Part shown: one piece after another, positions 6,291 through 13,598 of the stretch | Layout of the letters: every line of letters begins with the position of its first letter | Numbering within the stretch: the first letter of the stretch is position 1 | From: Candidatus Aenigmatarchaeota archaeon | GTDB taxonomy: Archaea; Aenigmatarchaeota; Aenigmatarchaeia; CG10238-14 | Length of the DNA: 21,052 nt | NCBI GenBank assembly: GCA_017610225.1 | Contig: JAFCCM010000059.1 | Span: forward strand, 1-21,052 | Direction: 5' to 3' | Notes under the pieces: model-generated | Told to the model about the DNA's origin: nothing | Databases searched by the model: none | Seen by the model: only the letters and a program-made list of their open reading frames with translations | Position numbers and translations under genes: made by a program

Positions 6291-6524
6291 ATGTCTAAAA
6301 AAGATTTACAATTATATGTTGGTAAAACTACAGTTAATTCTAAAATGAGTAAACCAGCAAAACTTCAAATGTTAAATTTTATTCAACATGAAGCTTCTGA
6401 AGCTCAATTAATGGCTCTTGTATTAGATGGAAAAATTGTTAAATTAGATGAACAATCAGAAGAGATTGTTAAAGATAGATTCTTAGCACAAGAATCTATG
6501 ACTTCAACTGAAAAAGATTTATGA
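6291..6524 (+). CDS. Small protein in tail-chaperone position, 77 aa (longer by readthrough?)
   Basis: Starts 39 nt after the terminator stem with a strong AAGGAGAT ribosome binding site. The 77 residues (MSKKDLQLYVGKTTVNSKM onward) are mostly helical and acidic at the C-terminus, with no motif I recognise. In contractile-tail phages the gene after the tail tube is normally the tail assembly chaperone, often with a recoded longer form; position alone suggests that role. The stop is UGA at 6522-6524, and the same frame continues for 40 sense codons to TAA at 6645-6647, reading GPIQRAFGNCAKRKLCKQQC and then a Lys-rich tail. The extension has no ATG, GTG or TTG of its own, so readthrough, a +1 slip or a fresh mutation is needed to express it. 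Confidence 0.65.
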   Translation: MSKKDLQLYVGKTTVNSKMSKPAKLQMLNFIQHEASEAQLMALVLDGKIVKLDEQSEEIVKDRFLAQESMTSTEKDL

Positions 6525-6647
6525 TTTGGCCCAATACAACGAGCTTTTGGTAATTGTGCAAAAAGAAAACTTTGTAAACAGCAATGTAATGCTAAAAAAG
6601 ATAAAGCTATTTTAAAAACAAGAATAGCTAAGAAGAATGTAAAATAA
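6525..6647 (+). other. 40-codon coding-like extension behind a UGA
   Basis: Same frame as the upstream gene, from the codon after UGA to TAA at 6645-6647. It holds a Cys motif (NCAKRKLCKQQC) and a basic tail (AKKDKAILKTRIAKKNVK). An ATG overlaps the UGA as ATGA at 6521-6524, but it is one base out of frame and meets a stop after 10 codons. Deleting the A at 6524 would give a clean ATG-started 41-aa gene. The Cys-rich, Lys-rich style resembles the two proteins at 10018-11099. Confidence 0.45.
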
Positions 6648-6667
6648 AAATATGTAAGGAATTTATA

Positions 6668-8533
6668 ATGATTTGTGAAATATGTAAACATGAGTTTTCA
6701 AGTGTTTTAAAACTTTCTTTGCATCTTCGAACACATAACATAACATCAAAAAAATATTTTGACAAATTCCTTAAAAGAAATGAGAGTGAAGGAATTTGTC
6801 AAAATGAAAATTGTTCTAAGATTACCAGTTTTCGAGGATTAAAAACTGGTTATTCCAAATTTTGTAGTCCTGGTTGTGTAAGTAAATCTGATATTGTGAA
6901 AAAGAAAAAAGAAAAGAAATCTTTAAAAAAATACGGAACTAAACATGTTTTTCAAGCTAAAGAAGTTATACAAAAATCTAAAGAAACATGTTTAAAAAAT
7001 TTAAATGTAGATAATGCAAGTAAATCTGATATTGTGAAAAAGAAAAAAGAAAAGAAATCTTTAAAAAAATACGGAACTAAACATGTTTTTCAAGCTAAAA
7101 TTGTTAAAGATAAAATTAAAGATACTTGTTTAAAAACTTGGAATGTTAGTCATAATATGAAAGCTCAAGTTAATAGAGACAAAGTTATAAAAACTAATTT
7201 AAAAAAATATGGTGTTAAATGGTCATTAGAAAATAAAGAAGTTAGAGAAAAAGGAAAAATAACTTCATTAAAAAAATATAAAACAGAAAGTCCAAATAGT
7301 TCAGATCTAGTTAAAAAAAGAAAAAAACAAACATGTTTTAAAAAATATGGAGTTGGAAATCCTTTTGAAGTTGAAGATGTTAAGGATAAAATTAAAGAAA
7401 CTAATTTAAGAAAATATGACAACATAATACCTTCTCAATGTGAAAAAATTAAAAATAAAATTAAAAGGACAAAATTAAAAGTTTTCTCTGGTCATTTAAA
7501 AAAAATTTTATATTCTTTAAATATAGAATTACTTGATAAAGAATATATCAATTGTTATTTTAAACATAATTGGAAATGTTTAAAATGCGGAAATCATTTT
7601 ATTCAAATATGGAATTCTATTCAACAAGGTTTCACATGTCCAAAATGTAGACCACCAATAAATTATAGTTCTTCCTCAAGTGAGAAAGAATTATCAAACT
7701 TTATAAAAAATGAAACACAACAAGAAATAATTACTAACGATAGATCTTTAATTTATCCACTTGAACTTGATATTTTAATTCCTGCTAAAAAATTAGCAAT
7801 AGAATTTAATGGATTATATTGGCATTCAGAAAAAGTCTTAAAAAAATCTCGAAAACTAAATAACTTAGATGTAAAAAATTATCATTTAAATAAATCAGAT
7901 TTATGCAATGAAAAAGGAATTCAATTAATTCAAATATTCGAAGATGAATGGACTTTCAAAAAAGAAATAGTTAAATCAAAACTAAAGCAAATTTTAGGAG
8001 TTAATCAAAATTCAAAAAGAATTCATGCAAGAAAATGTATTGTTAAAGAAATTGAACCTAAAATTAAAAATGAATTTTTAGAGGAATTCCATATACAAGG
8101 AAAAGATGCATCCAAAATAAAACTTGGAGCATTTTTTGAAGATAAACTAATTTCAATTATGACCTTTGGAAAAGGTAATATTTCAAAAGGAAGTAAATCA
8201 AAGGAAGGAATCTGGGAATTGAATAGATTTTGTTCTAATTCTAATTATCATATTCCAGGAATTGCTGGAAAATTATTAAGTTATTTCAAGAAGAATTTTG
8301 CAGATAGAAGATGGAGTCAAGGAAATTTGTATTACAAATTAGGATTTGAATTAGAACATATTACTAAACCTAATTATTGGTATATTAAAAATTTTCAAAG
8401 GATTCATAGATTTAATTTGAGAAAAACGAAAGATGATCCTAAAGATATTCTTGAGTGGGTTTTAAGACAAAAAGAAGGATATTCAAAAATTTGGGATTGT
8501 GGAAATTTGAAATTTAAAACTTTAAGAAAATAG
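6668..8533 (+). CDS. Freestanding Vsr/EDxHD-like homing endonuclease, copy 1
   Basis: 621 aa. An N-terminal C2H2 finger has C3, C6, H19, H23, followed by a second Cys cluster (CQNENC...CSPGC). Then come about eight repeats of 20-23 residues built on TCLKKYGVxNP-like units, forming a basic DNA-binding array. A zinc ribbon has C304/C307 and C324/C327 (CLKCGNHF...CPKC). The nuclease core is LELDILIP (365-372), IEFNGLYWHSE (E379) and IQIFEDEW (about 423-430), matching the Vsr-like PD-(D/E)XK fold of EDxHD homing enzymes. The conserved C-terminal part (RIHARKC, IQGKDASKIKLGAF, MTFGKGNISKGSK, HIPGIAGKLLSYF, WDCGNLKF) looks GNAT-like. Copy 1 lacks 8 residues before ADRRW that copies 2 and 3 keep. 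It stops directly before the AAAGGAG of the next gene. Activity inferred. Confidence 0.8.
   Translation: MICEICKHEFSSVLKLSLHLRTHNITSKKYFDKFLKRNESEGICQNENCSKITSFRGLKTGYSKFCSPGCVSKSDIVKKKKEKKSLKKYGTKHVFQAKEVIQKSKETCLKNLNVDNASKSDIVKKKKEKKSLKKYGTKHVFQAKIVKDKIKDTCLKTWNVSHNMKAQVNRDKVIKTNLKKYGVKWSLENKEVREKGKITSLKKYKTESPNSSDLVKKRKKQTCFKKYGVGNPFEVEDVKDKIKETNLRKYDNIIPSQCEKIKNKIKRTKLKVFSGHLKKILYSLNIELLDKEYINCYFKHNWKCLKCGNHFIQIWNSIQQGFTCPKCRPPINYSSSSSEKELSNFIKNETQQEIITNDRSLIYPLELDILIPAKKLAIEFNGLYWHSEKVLKKSRKLNNLDVKNYHLNKSDLCNEKGIQLIQIFEDEWTFKKEIVKSKLKQILGVNQNSKRIHARKCIVKEIEPKIKNEFLEEFHIQGKDASKIKLGAFFEDKLISIMTFGKGNISKGSKSKEGIWELNRFCSNSNYHIPGIAGKLLSYFKKNFADRRWSQGNLYYKLGFELEHITKPNYWYIKNFQRIHRFNLRKTKDDPKDILEWVLRQKEGYSKIWDCGNLKFKTLRK
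6881..7099 (+). repeat. 81-bp perfect direct repeat, 138-bp period
   Basis: Positions 6881-6961 and 7019-7099 are identical over 81 bp at an offset of exactly 138 bp (46 codons). The repeat lies inside the repeat array of endonuclease copy 1, where it duplicates two KYG units. Identity at the third codon positions shows a recent tandem duplication. Confidence 0.9.
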
Positions 8534-8548
8534 AAAGGAGAATAGATT

Positions 8549-9340
8549 ATGCCATTTACAGGATTTGATGTGAAACTACCAGAATACGAAGTAATTACAC
8601 CTCAAACAAAATTATCTTTTAATGTAAAATCTCTTACAGTTCAAGAAGAGGAAAGACTAAAAGGTAGTTTTGTAACACCAAGTAAAATTACTGATCATTT
8701 AAATAAATGTATTTATGATTCAATTACTGAAAAACCTGAGGAGATTAAAGATTTTAATTCGTTTTTAAGATCTATTACTTTAAAGGATAGAGATTGTCTA
8801 CTATATGGATTATTCCATATAACTTATGAAGATATTCGAAATTATGAAATTAAATGTGGACATTGTCAGAAAGAATATCCAGTAACAATTAAAGCTGCAG
8901 ATACTTTTAATTTTAATGCTTATCCTGGAGATAATATTTTAAATCAAAAAATTAAAGTTCCATTACCAATTACTAAAGGAGTTACAGTAATTCTTAAACA
9001 ACCTTCTCTTTTTGATGAATCTTCAGCTCTAAAAGAATTATCTAATAGACCTGGTTTAAATATCGAACTTATTATTGAAACTCTTATTATTGAAAAATTT
9101 GAACAAGATATTGTGGAAAGTAAAGAACCTAAAATATATTCTGATAGAGTTGATATTATAGATGCTTATTTATCTCTTCCAGCTCGAGACAAAAGAATTA
9201 TTCATAAACAATATTTAGATAATTTTGGTAAATATGGTATTGAATTAAAAATGAAATCTTTTTGTCCAACATGTGGTGAGGAAGAGGAGGTAAACATAGA
9301 CTTAGTCGAAAACTTTTTTCGTAACGTCTATGAATCATAA
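8549..9340 (+). CDS. T4 gp26-like baseplate hub protein
   Basis: A 263-aa protein with a strong AAAGGAG upstream. It fits the T4-type baseplate hub subunit family (gp26-like). It has an N-terminal beta region ending near LTVQEEERLKGSF, a helical part with LLYGLFHITYED, and then a split zinc ribbon: C103/C106 (CGHCQKEY) and C239/C242 (CPTCGEEEE). Between the halves are a beta stretch (KVPLPITKGVTVILKQPS) and a helical segment (ALKELSNRPGLNIELIIETLI). T4 gp26 is somewhat shorter. It acts in baseplate hub assembly and in the mature particle or its assembly intermediate. The next small gene starts inside its 3' end (11-nt overlap), suggesting translational coupling. Family call is good; the exact ortholog is less certain. 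Confidence 0.75.
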   Translation: MPFTGFDVKLPEYEVITPQTKLSFNVKSLTVQEEERLKGSFVTPSKITDHLNKCIYDSITEKPEEIKDFNSFLRSITLKDRDCLLYGLFHITYEDIRNYEIKCGHCQKEYPVTIKAADTFNFNAYPGDNILNQKIKVPLPITKGVTVILKQPSLFDESSALKELSNRPGLNIELIIETLIIEKFEQDIVESKEPKIYSDRVDIIDAYLSLPARDKRIIHKQYLDNFGKYGIELKMKSFCPTCGEEEEVNIDLVENFFRNVYES

Positions 9341-9521
9341 AAAAATTACAGAATATAAAAATGTTCTTAAAGAAAATGTTTTTTCATGCATGGAATTATC
9401 AAAACAATCATATATAGATATAATGAATATGCCTATTTTAAAAATGTTAAGTTACCTTAAATGGAAATCATCTTTAGAAGAAGAACGTGCAAAAATTATG
9501 AAAGAAGAAGCAGGACATTAA
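9330..9521 (+). CDS. Small helical protein coupled to the gp26-like gene, 63 aa
   Basis: Starts at ATG 9330, 11 nt before the end of the gp26-like gene, with GAGGAGG about 35 nt upstream rather than at the usual distance, so coupling to the upstream gene is likely. The product has a conserved-looking block IMNMPILKMLSYLKWKSSLE followed by an acidic helix (EERAKIMKEEAG). Small ORFs of this style next to gp26-like genes recur in T4-like phages and probably help hub assembly, but no role is proven. It could also be produced as a frameshift extension of the upstream protein. Confidence 0.6.
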   Translation: MNHKKITEYKNVLKENVFSCMELSKQSYIDIMNMPILKMLSYLKWKSSLEEERAKIMKEEAGH

Positions 9522-9567
9522 AATTAATTATAATTACTAATTACTTAAAAAAAGGAATAAAATATTA

Positions 9568-9990
9568 ATGGCAAATTTACTAGATAGATTTAATGAAATT
9601 GCAATTGGGTCACGTGGATCAATTGCAGATTATAGTTCAGTTATTGGATCTTCTGGAGATTTTACACGTGTTACTAATTTTAAAACTATACTTCTTTCTT
9701 GGAATAATATTCTTTTTACTCCAACAAGAAGTTATAATGAAGACCCTGAATATGGATGTGATTTATATAAATTAATATTTGATCCTGCTGATAAAATAAC
9801 TGAAGATAAAATTAAAAATGAAATTATCACAAAACTTTTAAGGTACGATGATCGAGCTACAATTTCAAAAATTCAAATTTCATTTTTAACTAATAAAAAA
9901 GGATTTAACGTAGACATTCAAGTTAAATATAAAGGTATAAAAGAAAAACTCCAAATTACTATTGATGAATCATCATTTTTCAATATATAA
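9568..9990 (+). CDS. Baseplate wedge gp25-like protein
   Basis: 140 aa with the GPW/gp25 pattern: an N-terminal helical or disordered lead, the ILLSWNNILFTPTRSYNEDPEYGCDLYKLIFDP core, then an amphipathic helix (DKIKNEIITKLLRY) and DDRATISKIQISF, and a C-terminal beta part (VDIQVKYKGIKEKLQITI). The family is the conserved wedge protein at the sheath-baseplate junction of contractile injection systems (T4 gp25, P2 gpW), despite the old lysozyme name. It is placed before the gp6-like gene as in other myoviruses, here with unusual genes between. A weak AAAAGGAAT ribosome binding site precedes ATG at 9568. Confidence 0.85.
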   Translation: MANLLDRFNEIAIGSRGSIADYSSVIGSSGDFTRVTNFKTILLSWNNILFTPTRSYNEDPEYGCDLYKLIFDPADKITEDKIKNEIITKLLRYDDRATISKIQISFLTNKKGFNVDIQVKYKGIKEKLQITIDESSFFNI

Positions 9991-10017
9991 AAACATTTTT
10001 ATCTTGAGGAAATTTTT

Positions 10018-10656
10018 ATGAAAAATAAAGATAGAAAATTATTAGAACAATCTTGTAAACATATTTTATTAAATATATCTGCTGATAATCAATATTTAAA
10101 AGAAAATGTATCATTTCATGAACATATTAAAATATATAAAAAAATATCTAAAATGACATATGAAGAAAGTATTTCTTATATTTTTAATAAAGGTGTTCTT
10201 TTAGATGAATTTGGTATCAGAGACTTTGAAGGTAAATTTAAAAAGTTTGTTAAATATTCACTTGCAGCTATAGTTGGTGGAAAAGTTGCTTTAAGTCTTG
10301 GAACTCCAGTTGCTCCAGCAGTTATTGTTTCTACATTATTATATTATTTATTTAAAAAAGCAACTGATCCATGTTGGCAAGCTTGTATTAAAAAATTTAA
10401 TCCGAGTCGTAAAAGACTATGTCGAGCAGAATGTCAAGTTAATGCTGCTAAGAATATTGTTAATGATATAAGAACTGAAATAAATAAATGTAAAAGTACA
10501 CCTAATCCATCGAAATGTGAAAAAAGTTTAAGAAAACAACATATTAAATGGGCTAAAAAATTACAAGAAGAGATAGTTAAAATGAGAGAAACTAATGCTA
10601 AATACGATGAAATAGAAAGACAAAAAAAACAAAAAGAAAGAGAGAAGGGGAGATAA
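10018..10656 (+). CDS. Six-cysteine protein A with hydrophobic segment, 212 aa
   Basis: A 212-aa protein of no family I recognise. The N-terminal 75 residues are helical. One long hydrophobic Gly/Ala/Pro-rich segment follows, at about residues 81-110 (SLAAIVGGKVALSLGTPVAP, then VIVSTLLYYLF), able to cross a membrane or form a helical hairpin. Next is a conserved cysteine module: CWQAC, 11 residues, CRAEC, 18 residues, CKSTPNPSKC. The tail is a long Lys/Glu coiled-coil-like helix. The next gene encodes a protein with the same cysteine spacing. The ribosome binding site is TTGAGGA. Location between gp25-like and gp6-like genes suggests a virion or assembly role, or a membrane-targeted passenger. 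Confidence 0.65.
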   Translation: MKNKDRKLLEQSCKHILLNISADNQYLKENVSFHEHIKIYKKISKMTYEESISYIFNKGVLLDEFGIRDFEGKFKKFVKYSLAAIVGGKVALSLGTPVAPAVIVSTLLYYLFKKATDPCWQACIKKFNPSRKRLCRAECQVNAAKNIVNDIRTEINKCKSTPNPSKCEKSLRKQHIKWAKKLQEEIVKMRETNAKYDEIERQKKQKEREKGR

Positions 10657-10658
10657 AA

Positions 10659-11099
10659 ATGAAATTAAAAAATTATCTTAAATTTCTTTCTGATAATCAT
10701 TTGAATGAAGATTTAAAAATTCCAAAAACAGATCCAAAACTTCAGAAAATTATTTCTGTTGGATTATCAATAGCAAGTTTAGCGGTTCCAATACCGGGCT
10801 TAACTTTAGCTATTAATCAATTATCTGATTTAAATATTTATAAGTGTCGAATTAATTGTGAAAAAATTGAAAATATAAAAAATAAAAGTTTATGTTATAC
10901 TAAATGTAAATATAAAGCTACAAAATGGTCAGTTTCATATATTGAAAAAGAATTAAGTAAATGTAATAGAACTAAAAAACCTTCTAAATGTAGAAAAAAA
11001 TTATTTAAAATGTTAATGACATATAAGAAAAAATTAGCTAAAGAAGAAATTATGTTTCATTATAAAGAAAGAAAAGCAAGATATGAGGGTAATCTATAA
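10659..11099 (+). CDS. Six-cysteine protein B, paralog of A, 146 aa
   Basis: Starts 2 nt after the stop of protein A, with GAAGGGGAG upstream. The order of parts matches A: a short helical lead, a hydrophobic segment (GLSIASLAVPIPGLTLAI), then CRINC, 11 residues, CYTKC, 18 residues, CNRTKKPSKC, and a basic helical tail. The spacing CX3C-X11-CX3C-X18-CX8C is identical to A while most other residues differ, so the cysteines are under strong constraint (zinc binding or disulfides). The stop overlaps the next start as TAATG. Function unknown; A and B probably act together. Confidence 0.65.
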   Translation: MKLKNYLKFLSDNHLNEDLKIPKTDPKLQKIISVGLSIASLAVPIPGLTLAINQLSDLNIYKCRINCEKIENIKNKSLCYTKCKYKATKWSVSYIEKELSKCNRTKKPSKCRKKLFKMLMTYKKKLAKEEIMFHYKERKARYEGNL

Positions 11100-11743
11100 T
11101 GCAAAAATTTCAAAGACTGTATTCTTATATTCATGAATATCAAAAATTAGTTTATGATTTTTATTCTAAGACTCATGTTGCTTTTTTAACGACTTATTAT
11201 AATTTAAATAAAGAAAAAACAGTTTGGGATAATGAAGATCTAATGGGAGGCGCCTATGAGAAAGTAGGTAATTTATCTGGAATAAAAAGAAATAAAATTT
11301 TATTACTACCAGTTTATTTTCCAGAAACAATATCCACATCTTTTGATGGTCAAGAAACAGGATATCATAAAGAGAATGAAACTACAATTGTAATTCCTGG
11401 AAGTTATGGAATTACTCCATATCCTGGAGATGCTCTTAAATTAGAACAATCGTATTTAAGATCTACTAATGATACATACCCAATGTTCATGGTTGAAGGG
11501 ATTGAAATTGCGCCTAATACTGATCAAAGGTATTGGAAACTCAATATTAAAATTTTTCAAAGCGAAAATAAAGAATCATTTGATGATCAAGTTGAAAATA
11601 CATATGTATTTTTTGACTATGATAAAAAAATACATACTCTTAGTGATTCTCAATTTTTAACAAAACTATTAGTTAAAAATGAAACTTTAAGAAGTAATTT
11701 AAAAAATCTATTTGATAAAAATTCGGGTTTTTATTTAATTTGA
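11099..11743 (+). CDS. Putative baseplate/virion structural protein, 214 aa
   Basis: Begins at ATG in a TAATG overlap with the previous gene. The product is beta-rich after a helical, Tyr-rich start (LYSYIHEYQKLVYDFYSK). A segment KILLLPVYFPETISTSFDGQ leads to the blocks IVIPGSYGITPYPGD and MFMVEGIEIAPNTDQRYWKL, the sort seen in virion beta-sandwich proteins. There is no signal peptide, membrane segment or catalytic motif. Context in the baseplate cluster points to a structural role such as a wedge component, but I cannot match it to a T4 gene number. It ends with TGA and is followed 8 nt later by endonuclease copy 2, using GAAGGA at the junction. Confidence 0.55.
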   Translation: MQKFQRLYSYIHEYQKLVYDFYSKTHVAFLTTYYNLNKEKTVWDNEDLMGGAYEKVGNLSGIKRNKILLLPVYFPETISTSFDGQETGYHKENETTIVIPGSYGITPYPGDALKLEQSYLRSTNDTYPMFMVEGIEIAPNTDQRYWKLNIKIFQSENKESFDDQVENTYVFFDYDKKIHTLSDSQFLTKLLVKNETLRSNLKNLFDKNSGFYLI

Positions 11744-11753
11744 AGGAAAAATA

Positions 11754-13598
11754 ATGAAATGTATTATATGTGAAAAAGAAATAAAAAATTTAAAAGGATT
11801 TTCAAATCATCTAAAATTTAAACATAAAGGAATATCTAAAGAAGAATATTACAAAAAATATTTAATGAAAGACAAAAATGAAAATATTTGCAAAATGTAT
11901 GGAAAAATAGATTCTTGTAAAAAATATACGAAATTTATATCAATAACAAAAGGATTCACAAAACATTGTTCTTATAAATGTTCTAATAATAATCCATCTA
12001 ATCAAAAAAAACAAGTCCAAACATGTCTAAAAAAATATGGAGTTAAAAATGCAAGTCAGTTTAATGAAATCAAAAAAAAGAAAAAACAAACTTGCTTAAA
12101 GAATTACAATGTTGAATACCCAATGCAATCAAAAAAATTACAAGATAAACGTAAACAAACTTGTCTAAAAAAATACGGAGTAGAAAATATAAATCAAGTA
12201 AAAGAATTTCAAGAAAAGAAAAAACAAACTAGATTAGAAAATAATAAAATTAACCCAAATCGAATAAATGAAATCAAAGAAAAACAAAGGCAAACTTGCC
12301 TAAAAAAATATGGAGTTAATCATCCAAGCCAAACAAAAGAATTTCAAAAAAAACAAAAACAAACTATATTAGAAAATAATAAAATTAACCCAAATCGAAT
12401 AAATGAAATCAAAGAAAAACAAAGGCAAACTTGCCTAAAAAAATATGGAGTTGATAATCCAAGCAAATATAAAGAATTCAAAAAAAGAATTAAAGAAAAA
12501 CATAGAATTAAATTTGTAAAAAAATTATCAAAATATCTTGAACATTTAAAATTAGAACTCCTTGATAAAGAATATATTCATGCAAGTTATAAGCACAATT
12601 GGAAATGTTTAAAATGTAATCATAAATTTGAACAAATTTGGAATTATATTCAACAAGGATATCTTTGCCCAAAATGTTATCCAAGAAATAATGGAACTTC
12701 AATTGCAGAAAAAGAAATTTATAATTTTATTTGCAATTTGATTAACAAAGATAAAATTAAAAGCAATTGTAGAAATTTAATTAAGAATCCAAATACAAAT
12801 CGTTTTCTTGAAATTGATATTTATATTCCATATAAAAAAATAGCATTTGAATTTGATGGACTATATTGGCATTCAGAATTAAAATCAAATGACCCTGTAA
12901 ATAATCATCTTCAAAAAACAAATTTATGTAAAGAAAAAGGAATTCAATTAATTCATATTTTTGAAGATGAATGGATTTTTAAAAAAGAAATTGTTAAGTC
13001 ACGATTAAAACAAATTTTAAGAATTAATCAAAATGTTGTAAGAATCCATGCAAGAAAATGTGAAATTAAGGAAATAGAACCTAAAGTTAAAAATGAATTT
13101 TTAGAAAAATTCCATATACAAGGAAAAGATGCATCTAAAATTAAACTTGGAGCTTTTTATGATAATGAATTGATTTCAGTTATGACTTTTGGAAAAGGAA
13201 ATATTTCTAAAGGTTCGAAAGCAATTGAAGGAATTTGGGAATTGAATCGATTTTGTTCAAATAATAATTATCATATTCCTGGAATAGCTGGAAAACTTTT
13301 ATCTCATTTCAAGAAGAATTATGAATGGAAAGAAATCTTTAGTTACGCTGATAGAAGATGGTCTACAGGAAATCTCTATTACAAATTAGGATTTGAATTA
13401 GATCATATTACTAATCCTAATTATTGGTATTTGAAAGGTTTTGAAAGAATACATAGATTCAATTTAAGAAAAACGAAAGATGAACCTAAAGATATTCCAG
13501 AATGGATTTTGAGACAAAAAGAAGGCTATTTAAGAATTTGGGATTGTGGAAATTTAAAATTTTCAACTAAAAATATGGAGAATATATGTCTAATTTAA
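11754..13598 (+). CDS. Freestanding Vsr/EDxHD-like homing endonuclease, copy 2
   Basis: 614 aa with the same plan as copy 1. The C2H2-type finger has C3, C6, H19, H24 and is followed by a second Cys cluster. About seven units like TCLKKYGVxNPSQ follow, including two nearly identical LENNKINPNRINEIKEKQRQ blocks. The zinc ribbon CLKC...CPKC starts at C285. The nuclease core is LEIDIYIP (352-359), FEFDGLYWHSE (E366) and IHIFEDEW. The full C-terminal domain includes the YEWKEIFSYADRRW block that copy 1 lacks. Its last codons (NMENICLI) lie over the ribosome binding site and first 13 nt of the gp6-like gene, so the two are translationally linked. Expected role: cutting intron-less or HEG-less alleles to spread. 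Confidence 0.8.
   Translation: MKCIICEKEIKNLKGFSNHLKFKHKGISKEEYYKKYLMKDKNENICKMYGKIDSCKKYTKFISITKGFTKHCSYKCSNNNPSNQKKQVQTCLKKYGVKNASQFNEIKKKKKQTCLKNYNVEYPMQSKKLQDKRKQTCLKKYGVENINQVKEFQEKKKQTRLENNKINPNRINEIKEKQRQTCLKKYGVNHPSQTKEFQKKQKQTILENNKINPNRINEIKEKQRQTCLKKYGVDNPSKYKEFKKRIKEKHRIKFVKKLSKYLEHLKLELLDKEYIHASYKHNWKCLKCNHKFEQIWNYIQQGYLCPKCYPRNNGTSIAEKEIYNFICNLINKDKIKSNCRNLIKNPNTNRFLEIDIYIPYKKIAFEFDGLYWHSELKSNDPVNNHLQKTNLCKEKGIQLIHIFEDEWIFKKEIVKSRLKQILRINQNVVRIHARKCEIKEIEPKVKNEFLEKFHIQGKDASKIKLGAFYDNELISVMTFGKGNISKGSKAIEGIWELNRFCSNNNYHIPGIAGKLLSHFKKNYEWKEIFSYADRRWSTGNLYYKLGFELDHITNPNYWYLKGFERIHRFNLRKTKDEPKDIPEWILRQKEGYLRIWDCGNLKFSTKNMENICLI
12233..12452 (+). repeat. 85-bp perfect direct repeat, 135-bp period
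   Basis: Positions 12233-12317 and 12368-12452 match exactly over 85 bp at an offset of 135 bp (45 codons), inside the repeat array of endonuclease copy 2. This duplication is separate from that in copy 1, with a different sequence and a different period. Confidence 0.9.

Noticed and set aside
6404..6691. Minus-strand frame over the small tail gene, and other antisense frames (450-737, 7165-7425, 12508-12702, 19191-19480, 20572-20853)
   Set aside because: They lie inside well-supported genes on the other strand, lack ribosome binding sites and have low-complexity translations.
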